From contig NC_083692.1 in the NCBI RefSeq assembly GCF_033118175.1, forward strand, positions 12,211,501 to 12,275,500: a stretch of DNA of 64,000 bases, given 5' to 3'. A program made the translations under genes and the position numbers. Shown here piece after piece: positions 11,034 to 23,399 of the stretch (position 1 is the first letter of the stretch; every line of letters starts with the position of its first letter). This stretch comes from Dama dama (lineage: Eukaryota; Chordata; Mammalia; Artiodactyla; Cervidae). The notes under the pieces were generated by a model that was not told the DNA's origin, did no database searches, and saw only the letters and a list, made by a program, of their open reading frames with translations.

Positions 11034-14000
11034 CAAGAGTCATATGAACTTAAAAGTTCATTTGATTACAGCCTTCTCTGAGTTTTAGTCTCTATCCCAA
11101 AACAAAACAAAGCAAAAAAATTATTTTCCAGTTCCTAATATGTAGTCTCCCAGGTATCCAAACTATGACTCCGGGCCCAGGTCACCCAGGTTAACGAGAT
11201 GAAGCAGCTTCCAAAGGTACTTGATTTACTTTGCTTCACCTAGCAAGCGTCTATTAACAAGAGCTCGTCAGCCATTCAGAACCATCATCAGAGCATCTAA
11301 TTAAATCAGGACCTACAGGTATAGCTCTTCTCTCTGGTGAAATGTAGACTAATATTTGATTATCAAAAAGATGTGAACTTCTTTGGGACTGAATTTTTAT
11401 TCTGTTTCCTCCCAGGAACTTGAGAGCAATTGGATTTGGGGCATTGGTTTTGTATTGTCATTTTACATGTGATTTCAATTTTTCCTGTCTATACCAGTGG
11501 CTCATAGTCATCCACTGTGTGTCAGAGTAACATCTCCAGACTCTGACAGTGTCACTTTAAGAAAGATTTTGATTTAATGACTGTTGAATGTTCAAGTCTT
11601 ATCCAACTTTTCCTCATTGTCTGTAACTGAGATGAGAGATTTACTACATCGTTCCATCTCTTTATCCTCTGATAATTAATGGCTAAATAGAATTTGTCTT
11701 GGCTTTTTATCTTACATTTTTTACCCTCCATTATGTATCATTGATCATTTGACTGGTTTCAAATCAGGTTGCTTCCCCATCCATGTATATACTTAGAAAT
11801 GGACTAAATCAAAATCTATACAGAATTCTCCAATTCTCTTAACTAAAGCTTTTCAAGCACTTCTTTCAGTTTCTGAACACTTGAATTAAATATTACACTA
11901 TGCCATACATCAAAGAAAGTATGGTTTTTGGAAGAGTGTTTGTTTTTTGAGCAATCACACCATGACAGGACCCATCCAGAGACTTTGTTGAGGAACTTAC
12001 ACCCCCAGCTAGCCAACTGCAGCACTAAAATTACTGAAATGTACAGGTCTTGCATAAATAACAAAACCAAATAAGTTGCAGATAGCATAACCCCTCAAGT
12101 GTGTTTGAAATGTCTTCAGTTATTTTAGGGTTTGAAATTCATACCAGGTAGATATATAGATAATCTTTTTTTATAAAAGCCATTTGAATATACAGATGCA
12201 TCGTATTATACCTGCTGCTATACGCTTTGGAAAATCTTACCATTGTTGATCAGGGACTGTGCCAACACATAGTTATGTTCATACGTTACTCAGGACTAGT
12301 GACCTTCTATCCAAGAAAGCATTATTTCCATTAATTCAACTGTCTATCACATTTCCAGATCATTCATTAATTAGTGTGAATCTAGTGTGTCTTGTTTAAT
12401 TGGCAAAAAAAGGTTTTCTGTACATATTACCAATCTTAACCTTATAATTTTAAAGAATTTAAATATAATTTCTTCACTTAATGCGCTGATAAATTTGATT
12501 AGCTGGATATGTATATTTAAATGTGCTCATACTTCTTAATTCCTGCCTAACAATTGTAATAGTTATGCACCATTTGAAATTGATATAGCAGACTTGCACG
12601 TGCTAAACCTATCATGCCTATCAACATTTTGCTGGTTATTATTCTCAGAAAAGAGAAGGAAATGAACTTTGGAAAGGTAAGTACAAAGTTGTGTATATTT
12701 ATATTATCAAATAATACAGGAAGACAGCCAAACCCCTTTCATTGTCCTTGATCTCTTCTGAGTGTAAACACTAAAGGTGAAGGATCAGTTTGGCACAGCC
12801 ATACAACGCGAAATAATCCTTCTTGTTTTAATATTTTGCTTTTGGGCAATGTTTACTTTCCAGAAACAAGAATATTTTGTACATGTGAAAATGTGTTATT
12901 CACTGGGCATTACATGAAAATTTCATTCAGATTCTGAGAACTATTACTGAAGATGGGCTGAACTTCTCATGGACAGATCTCATGTGAGAACAATCAGTTC
13001 TGGAGCCACCAAGATCCAGATGTCCAACTGAACAGCTGCCATCCTCTGCAGTAACCTTGACATCACTGCTTTTGAGTTGTGACCATGTGTTATGCATTTC
13101 TTATCCTGACGCCCATGATTGAGGTCAGATGTTGTCCACCCTTAATTTTGCCCTTTGGGACTCTTTGTATTTCTCAGTGGGATATACGGGCTCAGATACT
13201 GGTACCACAGAGCAGCTAAAGGAAAACTTTCCCATGCAATGTTCATGCAAGTAGGTGTTCAGGCTAAATTTTCATTAGCCTTAAGTATTTAGTGTTGATT
13301 GCTCTTCTCAGACAGTGATTATAAGTGAACTGGGAACAAAGTAGGCATCTACAGAAGAAAGAAGAAAGTGTTAAACTCTTTTGGGGTCTGTAACTTGGCT
13401 ATTATCTGTAGAAAGCAATGTTTGATCAATTTACATGAGTGACACCATTACCCACAGGATTACTTGCCTTTTGCTGGTAGCATCCTGGGAGCTAATTCCC
13501 AAGTTACCCATAACTTATATGAAGAGACATTTGTTAATATTTGGAATCCAAGTAGGTGTTGGGAAGGTCAGACCAAAGTAATTCATCACCTCTTTAATAT
13601 TTGTGGTGCGTTTTGTCATCATGAGCCAAAGGTCTAGAATAGAGGAAAATATGGATAGTGGGAGCCAAATATTAGGTTTTTATTATTGTTTTGATATCAT
13701 AATAGATCAAACATCATCTTAACTCTTACACTCAATATTATATTGAGAATCAGAATCTTTGAAAACTACGTAGAAAATTGCTGAATGCAATCAGTGGTAC
13801 CTAGAAAGCATCTTTAATTGGTGAATTATGTATATTTGCTTTAAATATAATTATACTGTGTTTCTAAATTACAGGATGCTTCACTAGACAGTAAGCTCTT
13901 TAAAGACAGCATGTTTTGTCTAGCACAGTGGATGGGCATATTTTCAGTCTTGAGAATGTATTTGCTAACTGAACTAACCACACGTACACCATCAACCATC

Positions 14001-16188
14001 CTTCCCTACTACAGTGAGCAAACAGTGTTTATTAACTGATCTGGATAGCCAGATTTGCAGAGTCGTTCAGCACTTAACAGACCAGTTGCCAGAGTGTATT
14101 CATGAAAATTCAAATCATAATGTCCTTGGAATTTCCTAAGGGTTTAAACTATGTCTTCACAGCCATGATGGCAGGAAGGCCGAACCAATCAGATAGCACC
14201 CCTGCATCACCAGTATTGATGACTAACTTACCGAGTGTGAAATTTGCTGAATTTCCCATAATGGGTATCCATTAAATATTGATATCTACATTATCATTGC
14301 ATGCACCATCTCTTGTGTTTGTGTAAGTGTATAATTGAGGCGTGAGTATGCATTGGCCATCACATTTGTGGATCTTTTTAGAGATTCCTATCATCAGCAC
14401 ATCGTTTGCCACGCCAAGCCTTTTCCACGGAATGGCTAATGTAGAACAAAAATCCTTGAGACTGTAACGTTGGTCCCTTAAACCCCAAGTTAATTTTGCT
14501 ATGGTACTTTAAGGAAATTGGAGAGACCCATGTGATGAATTAAGATCAATTGCTCCATGATTATTGACTTTTCAATATCATCTGCCAGAACTTGTGCTTC
14601 ACCCTCTGCACAATAAGGCAGGTAAATCTTTGCTAGGCTTTATAGACCTGCCGATATCCAGCCAATCTGTGGTTTTGTTGCCTATTCAGCTTACTAGCAT
14701 TCCCTTATTCCAGGATGTTTTGCTTGAAAAACTCACTTAGTTCATATGCCAATTTCTTGTCAGTTAACAGTTTATTTGCTGACCAGCTAAGTGTCTACTA
14801 TAAAAATCACTGAAAATTGTGTGCTTCCATTCTTATTCATCTTTCCCTTTAGTCCTTGCTTTCTCTCCACATTGGTAGCTATTCAAAACCCTTTCTAACA
14901 TAGTTAGGTTTTGTGTACTTTGAACTTTAGGTCAAAAAGCTTAAGTGGCCCAAGATCTAGCACTTTTAGCTTCCTTGTGTTTATAATAATGCAGTATTGC
15001 TGAAGCAGTGGATAATGTGTTTTTCATCTGTCTTTTACAACCTGCATGAACAAGATTTGGCCTTGTGATAGAACTGGGTACTATGACATAATTAGATAAT
15101 GCCATTTTTTTCAACATGGCTACCGTCACACAGTCTGATGCTTGCCAGCCTAAGAAATAGTACAACTGATTATCAACTTTTGATGCATGAATGGTGAAAG
15201 AAATTATGAAACTTCAGACTTTGCATTACTGATTATCATTAAGAAAGTGCATATTATTCTGCGTGGTTCAGGACAACACAATCACTGAATAGTCAAGATC
15301 TGTGTCCTTCCTTTACTTCTGTATCCTTCACCTGCATACCCTTCACCTCCAGGATATCAATAGTAGCTGACATAACCTCAGTGACTTTTGTCCTGAAGCC
15401 TTCTAATATATTGAACATGGGAGAAGATACCACCAATCAATCAATGACTACCAAAAGCTTAGCACTGTAATGAGTGTTCTGAAATAAGCAAGGAAGGCAG
15501 GACTCCTGCTATTTTAGCTGTTCAGTAAATATTTGGTGAATGAATGTAATATAACAATAAGAACAAAAAAGTTAAAGAACTTTTAAATTCCTGTCTGTGT
15601 GAAGAAGAGCAGTATTTTCCTTTAAAGGGCTTTTCTGCCCACACAATATTTAATTTTTGTTCTTGTTTGAAAAAATACAACAATCCCAAAATTTTAGTCA
15701 GTTTTTAAAAAGAAGGTTCTACATCATAGAAACTTTATTTTCACTAGAGAATATTCTTATTATTTATTATATATTCCCAATGAATTTTAAGAATCATTCT
15801 AATACTTGTTTTAGGTTTAAATGTCAAAGAAGGGGTTGGGGTATTTAAAATGAACTAGAATTTACATGCATCCAAATGGGTGGATTTGAAAACATGGTGA
15901 TCCAGTGGCTATCCTGCATGCTGCCAAGGGGAGGAGTGTTGGGACCAGAGGAATCCGGGCTACTTCAGCCGCTAATCACCTATATGTCGCTGAACTTGCC
16001 ATTTCACTTCTGTCTCTTAGCTGTTAATGGAGGAGGTTGGACTAAACGGTTTTCTGGGTTGCTTTCTATCTCTGATGGTTTGTGAGTGTGCTGTTGACAT
16101 GTACAATGGCATTCTTCGCTAGACTAAAGGTATCGTGTGTAGTCTGAATCCCTACCTCAAAGCTAGTTCTAAGAGATATCAAACTATA
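11034..16188. other. 5.1 kb with no element I can name
   Basis: A long interval without young ruminant repeats. Weak old-repeat hints: a MER5-like stretch near 11498-11545 (ccagtggctcatagtcatcc), an L2-tail-like stretch near 13870-13985 (agacagtaagctctttaaag), and another near 15520-15546 (gttcagtaaatatttggtg). Open frames stay below 82 codons. No promoter or splice arrangement stands out. The lack of recent insertions may mean selective constraint or chance. Confidence 0.45.
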
Positions 16189-16198
16189 TTTGGATCAT

Positions 16199-16420
16199 TA
16201 TAATTGTAACTGTGCTGGGTTCAGTCATGTCTGACTCTTTGTGACCCAGAGAGCATAGCCCCCCAGGCTCCTCTGTCCATGGGATTCTCCAGGCAAGAAT
16301 ACTGGAGGGGGTTGCCCTTTTCTTCTCCAGGGGATCTTCCTGACCCAGGGATCGAACCCACGTCTCCTGCATCTCCTGCATTGGCAGGTGGGTTCTTTAC
16401 CACTGAGCCACCTGGGAAGC
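16199..16420 (-). mobile_element. Bov-tA SINE, full length
   Basis: A complete minus-strand copy. The BovB-like tail is at the left (gttcagtcatgtctgactct) and the tRNA-Glu-like head at the right (ctttaccactgagccacctg). The exact target-site duplication 'tttggatcat' lies at 16189-16198 and 16421-16430. Confidence 0.95.
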
Positions 16421-16544
16421 TTTGGATCATAAACCTTGTCAATGATCCATTCAATAATCACCTTTTCATAAAATCACTTTACTTGCACAGTCTGCCTTCC
16501 TCCTCTTTCCATGTTATGTTTGGTTTAAAAAGGGTACAGCAGCA

Positions 16545-16735
16545 GCAGCAGGATTAGAATCCTGCCTCGGCCACTGACCCGTGCTGGGGTAAGTGTGATT
16601 TGAGGTAATCAACATTTCTGAGCCCTTTTATCTCATCTGCATAATGGAATTGATTGTGTCTACTTCAAAAGAGCTGTTAGGAGACTTATATGCAATGGTA
16701 CTTGAAAAATGCCAGGCTCAGAATGTGACAGTCAA
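16545..16735 (+). mobile_element. MIR SINE
   Basis: Follows the MIR core in order: 'aatcctgcctcggccactga', 'gagcccttttatctcatctg', 'cataatggaattgattgtg', then a degenerate 'tgaaaaatgccaggctcag'. Old and diverged. Confidence 0.6.
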
Positions 16736-16914
16736 TCATTCTCCGTGGAGGTTTCTTACTTTTCTTTAACATCAATGCCTGATCCACTTCATTTGTGAAA
16801 ATCTCCCATGAGCTCAGATTCTTGTCTCCACTTACTAAAGAGCAATGGATCACTCTAACTGTACAAAAATCAAGGTTGAAACTACTTGGATTCTAAAACA
16901 TTTTTATTCTGTTA

Positions 16915-17150
16915 AATTGCATTAATTAATCAAATATTTACTGAGTGCCAACTCTATTCTGAAATAATTTCCATAGTTTAACTCATTTACTCATAACAAC
17001 AACCCTATAAGGTAAATTTTTCTCATTGTCATTCAATAACCTATCTCAAGTGAGGAAACTGAGGCACAGAGAGGTTGACTACCATAGCCAAGGTCGTGCA
17101 TTTGTAAGTATGGAGCCCACAGTTGAATGCATGCGCTTTGTCACTAGGTC
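16915..17150 (-). mobile_element. MIR SINE
   Basis: Reverse-complemented MIR: 'tttactgagtgccaactcta', 'caacaaccctataaggtaaa', then 'gaggaaactgaggcacagag' and a degraded head. The 'gaaactgaggcacagagagg' signature is clear. Confidence 0.68.
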
Positions 17151-17274
17151 ACCTTTGCAAACAGCCATTTTATTCACTTTCATTTTAAAATGCAAAAGTA
17201 AAATGATTAAAATGCAAAGGAATCAATGGCACTAAGGAGTTTGGGGGGTTTGTTCTGTTTTGTTGCTGTTGTTT

Positions 17275-17293
17275 TGGTGGTGGTGGTGGTGGT
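17275..17293. repeat. (GGT)n microsatellite
   Basis: About six GGT units embedded in a G/T-rich stretch (17241-17305). Confidence 0.85.
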
Positions 17294-18141
17294 TTTGTTT
17301 TTCCAGAAAGACTTACACAGCATTTCTGGGAAAAGAAAGAGAGGCAAAACAGCTGTCAACTCCACTGACCTTGCTTAAATTTCACTAAGCCTCCATCATG
17401 CATTAGGTTTTGATACATCCTTCCTGTAGCCCACAGGAGTGAAAGAGCATCAGGTGGGGTTAGTGCCTAGAGGACTGAGCAGACTCCACTTCCTTATGGA
17501 CTAGCCAGTACCAAGCACTTTTTGTAAACTTGAATACTTGTCTGTCCTAACAAGCATGAAGTATATATAAATATATATATATATATACTAAAGAAGAGCC
17601 TCTGCTAATAAAAGGGACTTTTGGTTCAGTAGGAAAAAAAACAAAACAAACCAGCGTAGGTGTCAGAAGAAGCTGAGGGGAAGCACGCAGAGAGGGTAGA
17701 GGGAGTGAGAAGCTTCTCTTCTAACAGCCCTGTCGATGAGTGAGTGGCAGCTGGGGGTGAATTTCATGAGCAAATATGGAATTTTGCCACTGAAGTCTTT
17801 CCTCCAGAGCTAATAATCTCATGGGATATTAATACAAGGGGAAAAGACCTTGGGTGAAGAAAAGAATTTTCCTTTTTCAGGATGGAGTTCTCTCAGGATG
17901 ACAGAGAAGTCTCAGTGTCAGAAACTGGTAATTGAAGACCAAGCATTTTATCATAAGCAAATAGGAAAACGAGCTACAACCTATGAAATCATCAAGTTGA
18001 AAAAGGAACCTGGTCATATCCTCCTACTCAAAGACCCTTTTCCCTACTTAAAACCCTCTAAGCTTTCCAGGGTGCCTGGGCCTTTTGACCCTAATCATCA
18101 TTCTGTACCAAGGTCATCAAAATAGAAATCTGGTACATGTA
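17294..18141. other. Unique DNA with a (TA)n tract
   Basis: A (TA)-rich microsatellite runs from about 17561 to 17588. A 91-codon open frame at 17850-18125 has no recognisable domain and ends at the BovB boundary. Confidence 0.5.
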
Positions 18142-18957
18142 TCCAGATTGCCAGGAGAAATATCAATAACCTCAGATATGCAGATGACACCACCCTGATG
18201 GCAGAGAATGAAGAGGAACTAAAGAGCTTTTTGATGAAAGTGAAAGAGGAGAGTGAAAAAGTTGGCTTAAAACTCAACATCCAGAAAACTAAGATCATGG
18301 CATCCGGTCCCATCACTTCATGGCAAATACATGGGGAAACAATGGAAACAGTGACAGACATTTTTTTCCTTGGGCTCCAAAATCACTGCAGATGGTGACT
18401 GCAGCCATGAAATTAAAAGACACTTGCTCCTTGGAAGAACAGCTATAACCAACCTAGACAGCATATTAAAAAGCAGAGGCATTGCTTTGCTGACAAAGGT
18501 CCGCCTAGTCAAAGCTATGGTTTTTCCAGTAGTCATGTATGGGTGTGAGAGTTGGAGTATAAAGAAAGCTGAGCACTGAAGAATTGATGCTTTTGAACTG
18601 TGGTGTTGGAGAAGACTCTTGAGAGCCCCTTGGACTGCAAGGAAATCCAACCAGTCCATCCTGAAGGAAATCAGTCCTGAATATTCACTGGAAGAACTGA
18701 TGCTGAAGCTGAAGCTCCAGTACTTTGCATCCACCTGATGCAAAGAACTGACTCATTAGAATGATGCTGGGAAAGATTGAAGGCTGGAGAAGGGGATGAC
18801 AGAGGATAAGATGGTTGGATGGCATCACCAACTCGATGGACATGAGTTTGAGCCAACTTCAGGAGTTGGTGATGGACAGGGGAACCTGGCGTACTGTAGT
18901 CCATGGGGTCACAAAGAGTCAGACACGACTGAGCAACTGAACTGAATTGAACTGAAC
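18142..18957 (+). mobile_element. BovB (RTE) LINE, 3' part with YADD motif
   Basis: A 5'-truncated BovB holding the end of the reverse-transcriptase domain, the region after it and the 3' tail. The catalytic Y-A-D-D is legible at about 18174-18189, followed by the TTLMAE context. The frame then breaks. An extra T in the homopolymer near 18361-18367 shifts the frame, and a former Arg codon (CGA in other copies) is TGA at 18577-18579, a CpG-decay stop. Further right are the conserved 'tggtgttggagaagactctt' block, an indel near 18726-18740, and a tail ending in ACTGA-type units. The RTE family copies itself by target-primed reverse transcription and supplies the machinery for Bov-tA. This copy is inactive. 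Confidence 0.93.
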
Positions 18958-20850
18958 ATGTGGATGTTGTGACTGCATCATGCGTTACAATCATAGATAA
19001 CACATTAGGTGGGGAAGGACATTTATATTTTATGAAGTTCATCATTTCATCATTAATGAATTAATCCTTTTATGAGTTATCTGAATCACTCAGAGCATTC
19101 TGAAAGAAATTAAAAAAAACTGAAAACTTTTTTCAAGTAGCTGATTTAATGGATATCTGAATATCTGGTTTCAAAAGCTGTTACTTGTAAAAGGCCAAAA
19201 AATGTCAATATGGGCAGTATAGCTGTTACATAATTTTTCCAAGGCGGAAAAGGCAATAAATTGCAAAATACTCTAAGAGAATATATGGTTCTTGATTAGA
19301 GCAGCTGCTACTTCACTGAGGTATACAATGTTTTAAAACTTGTTTTTTTTTTCTGTTTTGGAAGTATGTTAATTTGTTCACTTGTTTTATTTATTACCAT
19401 CCTGCCTGGGTTGTGATTCTTACCTGTATGACGTGGTTTATATCCACTGCTTTTAAGTGAGGGGAATGCCACCATGTGCCTTTGGTGTTTTTATGCTTAA
19501 AAAATAAAAAAGTGAAAACACAAGGACTGATCGCCAACAGGTGTATGTCCTTGACTAAATTCTTTAGCCATGTGTGTGCATAATAGTTTTCATGTGGGCA
19601 ATTATCTGATCACTTACTGTGGGATAGTCTGCTGAACTGAGCTTCAGTTTCAGTTACACGGGATGGAAGTGAGCAATATTAAAGTATAAATAGGCCCACA
19701 ATCCAGACTTTCCTTTTGAAGCTTTTAAGCCAGGAACATACATCAATTAAAAAATAAGTTTATGTTATATGAGACTTGCCACGTATTGGGAAATATATAG
19801 CAGAAAGCAGGTACCCTCAGGTGTGCCTTAGCACAAACCTGTAACTCTTCAAGTAATAAAGTAAATCTTCACATGTTTTGAATATTAGAGACTTGAGAGG
19901 TTGCTGCTAATTGCATTTGGGGGGTTAAATTAGGATGAATAAATGATTTTGGCCTCAACTCTTCCAGTTGGGAATTTTTCTGAGATGTATGAATAGATTT
20001 TCTTAACTAGAAAGACAATGAATTTTGTCAATGTATTTTTTTATGGTTTAAATCTAGCATGCCAGGGACATAATTCTAATATCAATCATCATCATATGAT
20101 ATAATAAATAGATATAAATGAAGGAGATGAGACCATCTATATTGTTGGACTCAAAATGGTGGCTAGCCAGTCACCACACGACTCTATTACAGACCAGCCC
20201 TTTGCAGATTGTTGAAGGGGGTAGAGAAATACCATAATTCTTTGCTGTAGGGGGTGGTTTTATACATTGTGGGGTGTTTAGCAGTAAGCATTTCTGGCCT
20301 CTTTTTAGAGGGGCAGAAATAACAGACTGACTTCCTGTGAGTGTAGTAAGAATTCAGAAAATGGAAAAATAACACAGATCAAGGGAGATTTTGTAGAGGA
20401 AGTGGGTTATGAGCAGGATCTTGAAAGTTGGCAAGTCAGGTTAAAGAACTTGATGACTAAGTGGTTACTGTTTTTTAACCAAAAGGAGGTCATTGGTGAT
20501 CTTCATGAGAAAAATTTCAGTAAGCCACATTACAACTATTGGATGAATCATAAGTTTTAAAGACAAATTCCTCTTCTGACCCAGGCTTACACATAGCCTT
20601 AATATCCACCATATTGACAGGAGTGGATTTTAGGGGTCATGTGAATTTCTCCCCAGTACAATTCACACATGACCTAAACCATTCAGTGAGTTATTTCTCC
20701 TCCACTTTTTTCCTGATTCTTCTTTCTTCTCCTCTTCCTTCTCTTTCTTTTATCTCTTGCTTGCATCATGCTTCTTAACTTTTTTTTTCTTCCTCCTTCC
20801 TTTCAGTAGGCCAACAGAGGTCTGAGAAGAGAATCCACAACCATGACCAG
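18958..20850. other. Unique AT-rich DNA
   Basis: No gene or named repeat. A pyrimidine-rich stretch lies at about 20695-20810 (tcttcttt/cctcttcc type) just left of the MLT1 LTR. Confidence 0.5.
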
Positions 20851-21158
20851 TGTATTAGTTTCCTGTTGTTGCTGAAAGAAATTACCAGAAACTGGTGACT
20901 TAAAACTATAGAAATGTATTCTCTCACAATTCCTGAAGCTGGAAGTCCAAAATCATTTTCACTGGACAGCAATCAAGGGCTGCACTTGCTTCAGGGGCTA
21001 TTAAGTAGAATCCATTCTTTGACCCTTCCAAGTTCTGGAGGCTACCAGCATTCCTTTGCTTGTGGCCACATCCCTCTAATCACTATCTCATAGTCATGTG
21101 ACCTCCTCTTCTCTGTATATCCTATTTTCCTCTGCCTCTCTCTTACAAGAACACTCAT
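20851..21158 (-). mobile_element. MLT1-type MaLR LTR, first part
   Basis: Reverse-complemented MLT1/MaLR LTR: it begins TGTATTAG and follows with the 'attaccagaaactggtgact', 'tctcacaattcctgaagctgg' and 'ttggcttgtggcc'-like blocks. The other half is at 21747-21910, ending in CA. It is an ancient non-autonomous ERVL-related LTR, split by an L1 insertion. Confidence 0.7.
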
Positions 21159-21282
21159 CTATGAAAATGAAAACACTAGTTTGAAAATATATATGCACCT
21201 CAGTGTTCCTAACAGCATTATTTATAACAGTCAAGACATGAAAGCAGCCTAAGTAACCACCAACAGATGAATGGATAAAGAT

Positions 21283-21330
<48 letters not shown>

Positions 21331-21746
21331 AATATTATTCAGTCATAAAAAAGAATGAAATTCTGCTATTTGCAACAACATGGATAGACCTAGAGAGTAT
21401 TAAATTTAGATAAATAGATCAGAAAAAGACAAATACTCTGTTATCTCTTGTATGTGGGATCTAAAAATTAAATGAAGGTGTAAAACAAAAGAGAGACAAA
21501 CTAGTGGCTACCAGTAGAGAGAGGGAAGAAGGGAGGGGCAAGATGGGTGTGGGATTAAGAGACACAAACTGCTATGTATAAAATAGATAAGCAACAAGGA
21601 TATATTGTATAGCACAGGGAGATAAAGATTTTTTTTACATAATAGCTATAAATGGAGTATAGTCTACAAAAATATTGAACCACTTTGTTGTACACCTGAA
21701 ACTAATGTAATATTGTAAATCACTATATGTCAGGAAAAAAGGTAGT
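21159..21746 (+). mobile_element. L1 3' end inserted in the MLT1 LTR
   Basis: Plus-strand L1 with ORF2 carboxy-terminal sequence ('aacagatgaatggataaaga', then 'gaatattattcagtcataaa', 'caacatggatagacctagag') and a 3' UTR ending in 'tgtcaggaaaaaa'. It is flanked by 'acactcat' on both sides (21151-21158 and about 21747-21754), consistent with a target-site duplication. A (CA)22 expansion sits inside the former ORF2. Non-coding. Confidence 0.8.
21285..21328. repeat. (CA)22 microsatellite
   Basis: A pure 44-base CA run inside the L1 fragment, at the place where the family normally has a TG/TA-rich stretch. A likely length-polymorphic marker. Confidence 0.97.
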
Positions 21747-21910
21747 GACACTCATGATTACATTTAAGGCCCGTTTAAATAATCCAGGGTAATCTCCCCA
21801 TCTCAAGATCCTTAATCATGTCTACAAAAACCCTTTTTCCAAATAAGGTAATATTTACAGGTTCCAGGGATTAGGACCTAACACATTTGGGCACCATTAT
21901 TCAGCTGCCA
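21747..21910 (-). mobile_element. MLT1-type MaLR LTR, second part
   Basis: Continuation of the LTR after the L1: 'actcatgattacatttaagg', 'aataatccagggtaatctcc', 'ttccagggattaggacct', ending 'attcagctgcca'. Together with 20851 the outer ends are TG...CA. Confidence 0.7.
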
Positions 21911-22852
21911 AAAATCAGAATATTACAAAGACTCCTTCCTTGCCATAGGGCAGACAACACTGCATTCATCCTGAACACGCAGGAGCCTCTCTGGTGGATC
22001 TCACTTGAAGCTTGAGAAAGGAATCATACGTCTGCATGTGCTCTGTGTTCACTGGAACAGTGTTCTGTGTGTGAGCAATACCTCCCTGCTAATGACTGAA
22101 AAAGGAAAAAGGAACTCATTTAACTTTCCAATTCCCTAAGCACCAACCGTTAGTCCTAAATAACAAGGTTCGGGGTTAAAGGTGTATTCTTCATGGAGTG
22201 CTCCCTATTTTCAGGATTAAGGGTGTGTTCCTCATGGAGTGCTCCCTACTTTCCTCCTTAGACTTGAGAGTTTGTATTTTTTTTCAGTAAGGAAGAGCTA
22301 TCCCCTGGTCTTATTAGTTTCTGGTTCAAGTTGCCAATGTACCCTTATTAATTCAAGCTGGAGGAGAGGTACAAAAGCACACAGGATCAATAGGAATCCT
22401 CTCAGCTAGAGATCCTGCTAAATTCACCTGAGATACTAAGACTGCAAGAAAGAGATGCTTTGAGCCCATCACAGGTACCTTTCTCCAAGTAATCCCATCA
22501 CCCACAAAGTATCTGGGTGAGGATGAGGAGGGTGAAAATATGAATAAGGAGCATGAAAATTTGTGCCCACTTTCCTACCCGTATCCATTATTGGCAGACC
22601 ATTTTCACTTGCTCATTCCTACAGCAGAGGGAATCCAGATGTATTTGCAAGCGTTAATTTTTATGGAGTGGTCTCTAAAGCCCTTGTGTATTCTTGTTCA
22701 GCCACTCTCAAATTCTTATTCAGTGAATTTTAGAACAGCAATTCTAATGAGAAATATTACCCTTTTAAAAGAGCATTTTTACCATAACTCTAAGACGTTA
22801 TAGTCCCATATGCTCAATAATTATTTTTACTTTTTCTAATGTTAGCTTAAGG
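21911..22852. other. Unique DNA with a 40-bp tandem duplication
   Basis: No gene recognised. An 87-codon frame at 22540-22803 shows no known domain. Holds the 22175-22254 duplication listed separately. Confidence 0.5.
22175..22254. repeat. 40-bp tandem duplication, two copies
   Basis: Copy one is 22175-22214 and copy two 22215-22254. They share 'catggagtgctccctа'-type cores (catggagtgctcccta in Latin letters) and differ at a few positions, so the duplication is not brand new. Confidence 0.85.
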
Positions 22853-23056
22853 GTTAGTTCCTCAGTTGTGTCCGACTCTTTGCAACTCCATGGACAGTAG
22901 CTTGCCAGGCTCCTCTGTCCATGGGATTCTCCAAGCAAGAACACTGGAGTGGGTTGCCATGCCCTCTTCCAGGGGATCTTCCTGACCCAGGGATCGAACC
23001 CAGGTCTCCTGCATTGCAGGCAGATTCTTTACCATCTGAGCCACCAGGGAAGCCCA
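22853..23056 (-). mobile_element. Bov-tA SINE, full length
   Basis: A well-preserved minus-strand copy from 'cagttgtgtccgactctttg' to 'gagccaccagggaagccc'. The two open frames over it are chance translations of the SINE. Confidence 0.95.
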
Positions 23057-23164
23057 TTGTATATTAAACGAGGTGTAGGGATATTTGGTTTTCCAGCAGT
23101 ATTTATGCCCTCATGAGGAAAATATCTCGGGATCCCTACTGAGTCGGGATGATTTTTCTCAACT

Positions 23165-23380
23165 CAGTATTCCTCAGCCTTGGCACTGTTGATATTTTAT
23201 ACTGGATAATTCTTTGTCATGGCGGTTGTCTTGTGTATATTAAAATGTTTAGCAGCATCCCCACCTTCTACCCTCTAAATGCCATTTCATTGATGAGTTG
23301 TAACAACCAAAAATGTCTACAGACATTACCAAATATTTTCTGGGGAGACAAAATCACCCCTGATGGAGAATTGGTGTTCT
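23165..23380 (-). mobile_element. MER20-type hAT-Charlie element
   Basis: Reverse-complemented MER20 consensus from 'cagtattcctcagccttggc' through 'ggataattctttgtcatgg', 'gtttagcagcatcccc' and 'caaccaaaaatgtctacaga' to a degenerate terminal repeat at 23380. Near full length. Confidence 0.8.
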
Positions 23381-23399
23381 AACTCTATAATTTGCTTGG

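Noticed and set aside
16199..16420. tRNA-like A/B-box sequence in Bov-tA copies as a tRNA gene
   Set aside because: The tRNA-Glu-like part is the SINE head. It lacks a full cloverleaf and is fused to a BovB-derived tail.
18318..18743. 141-codon minus-strand open frame
   Set aside because: Antisense of the BovB ORF segment at 18142-18957.
21285..21328. Cys-Val repeat protein (CVCVCV...) on the minus strand
   Set aside because: Translation of the (CA)22 microsatellite.
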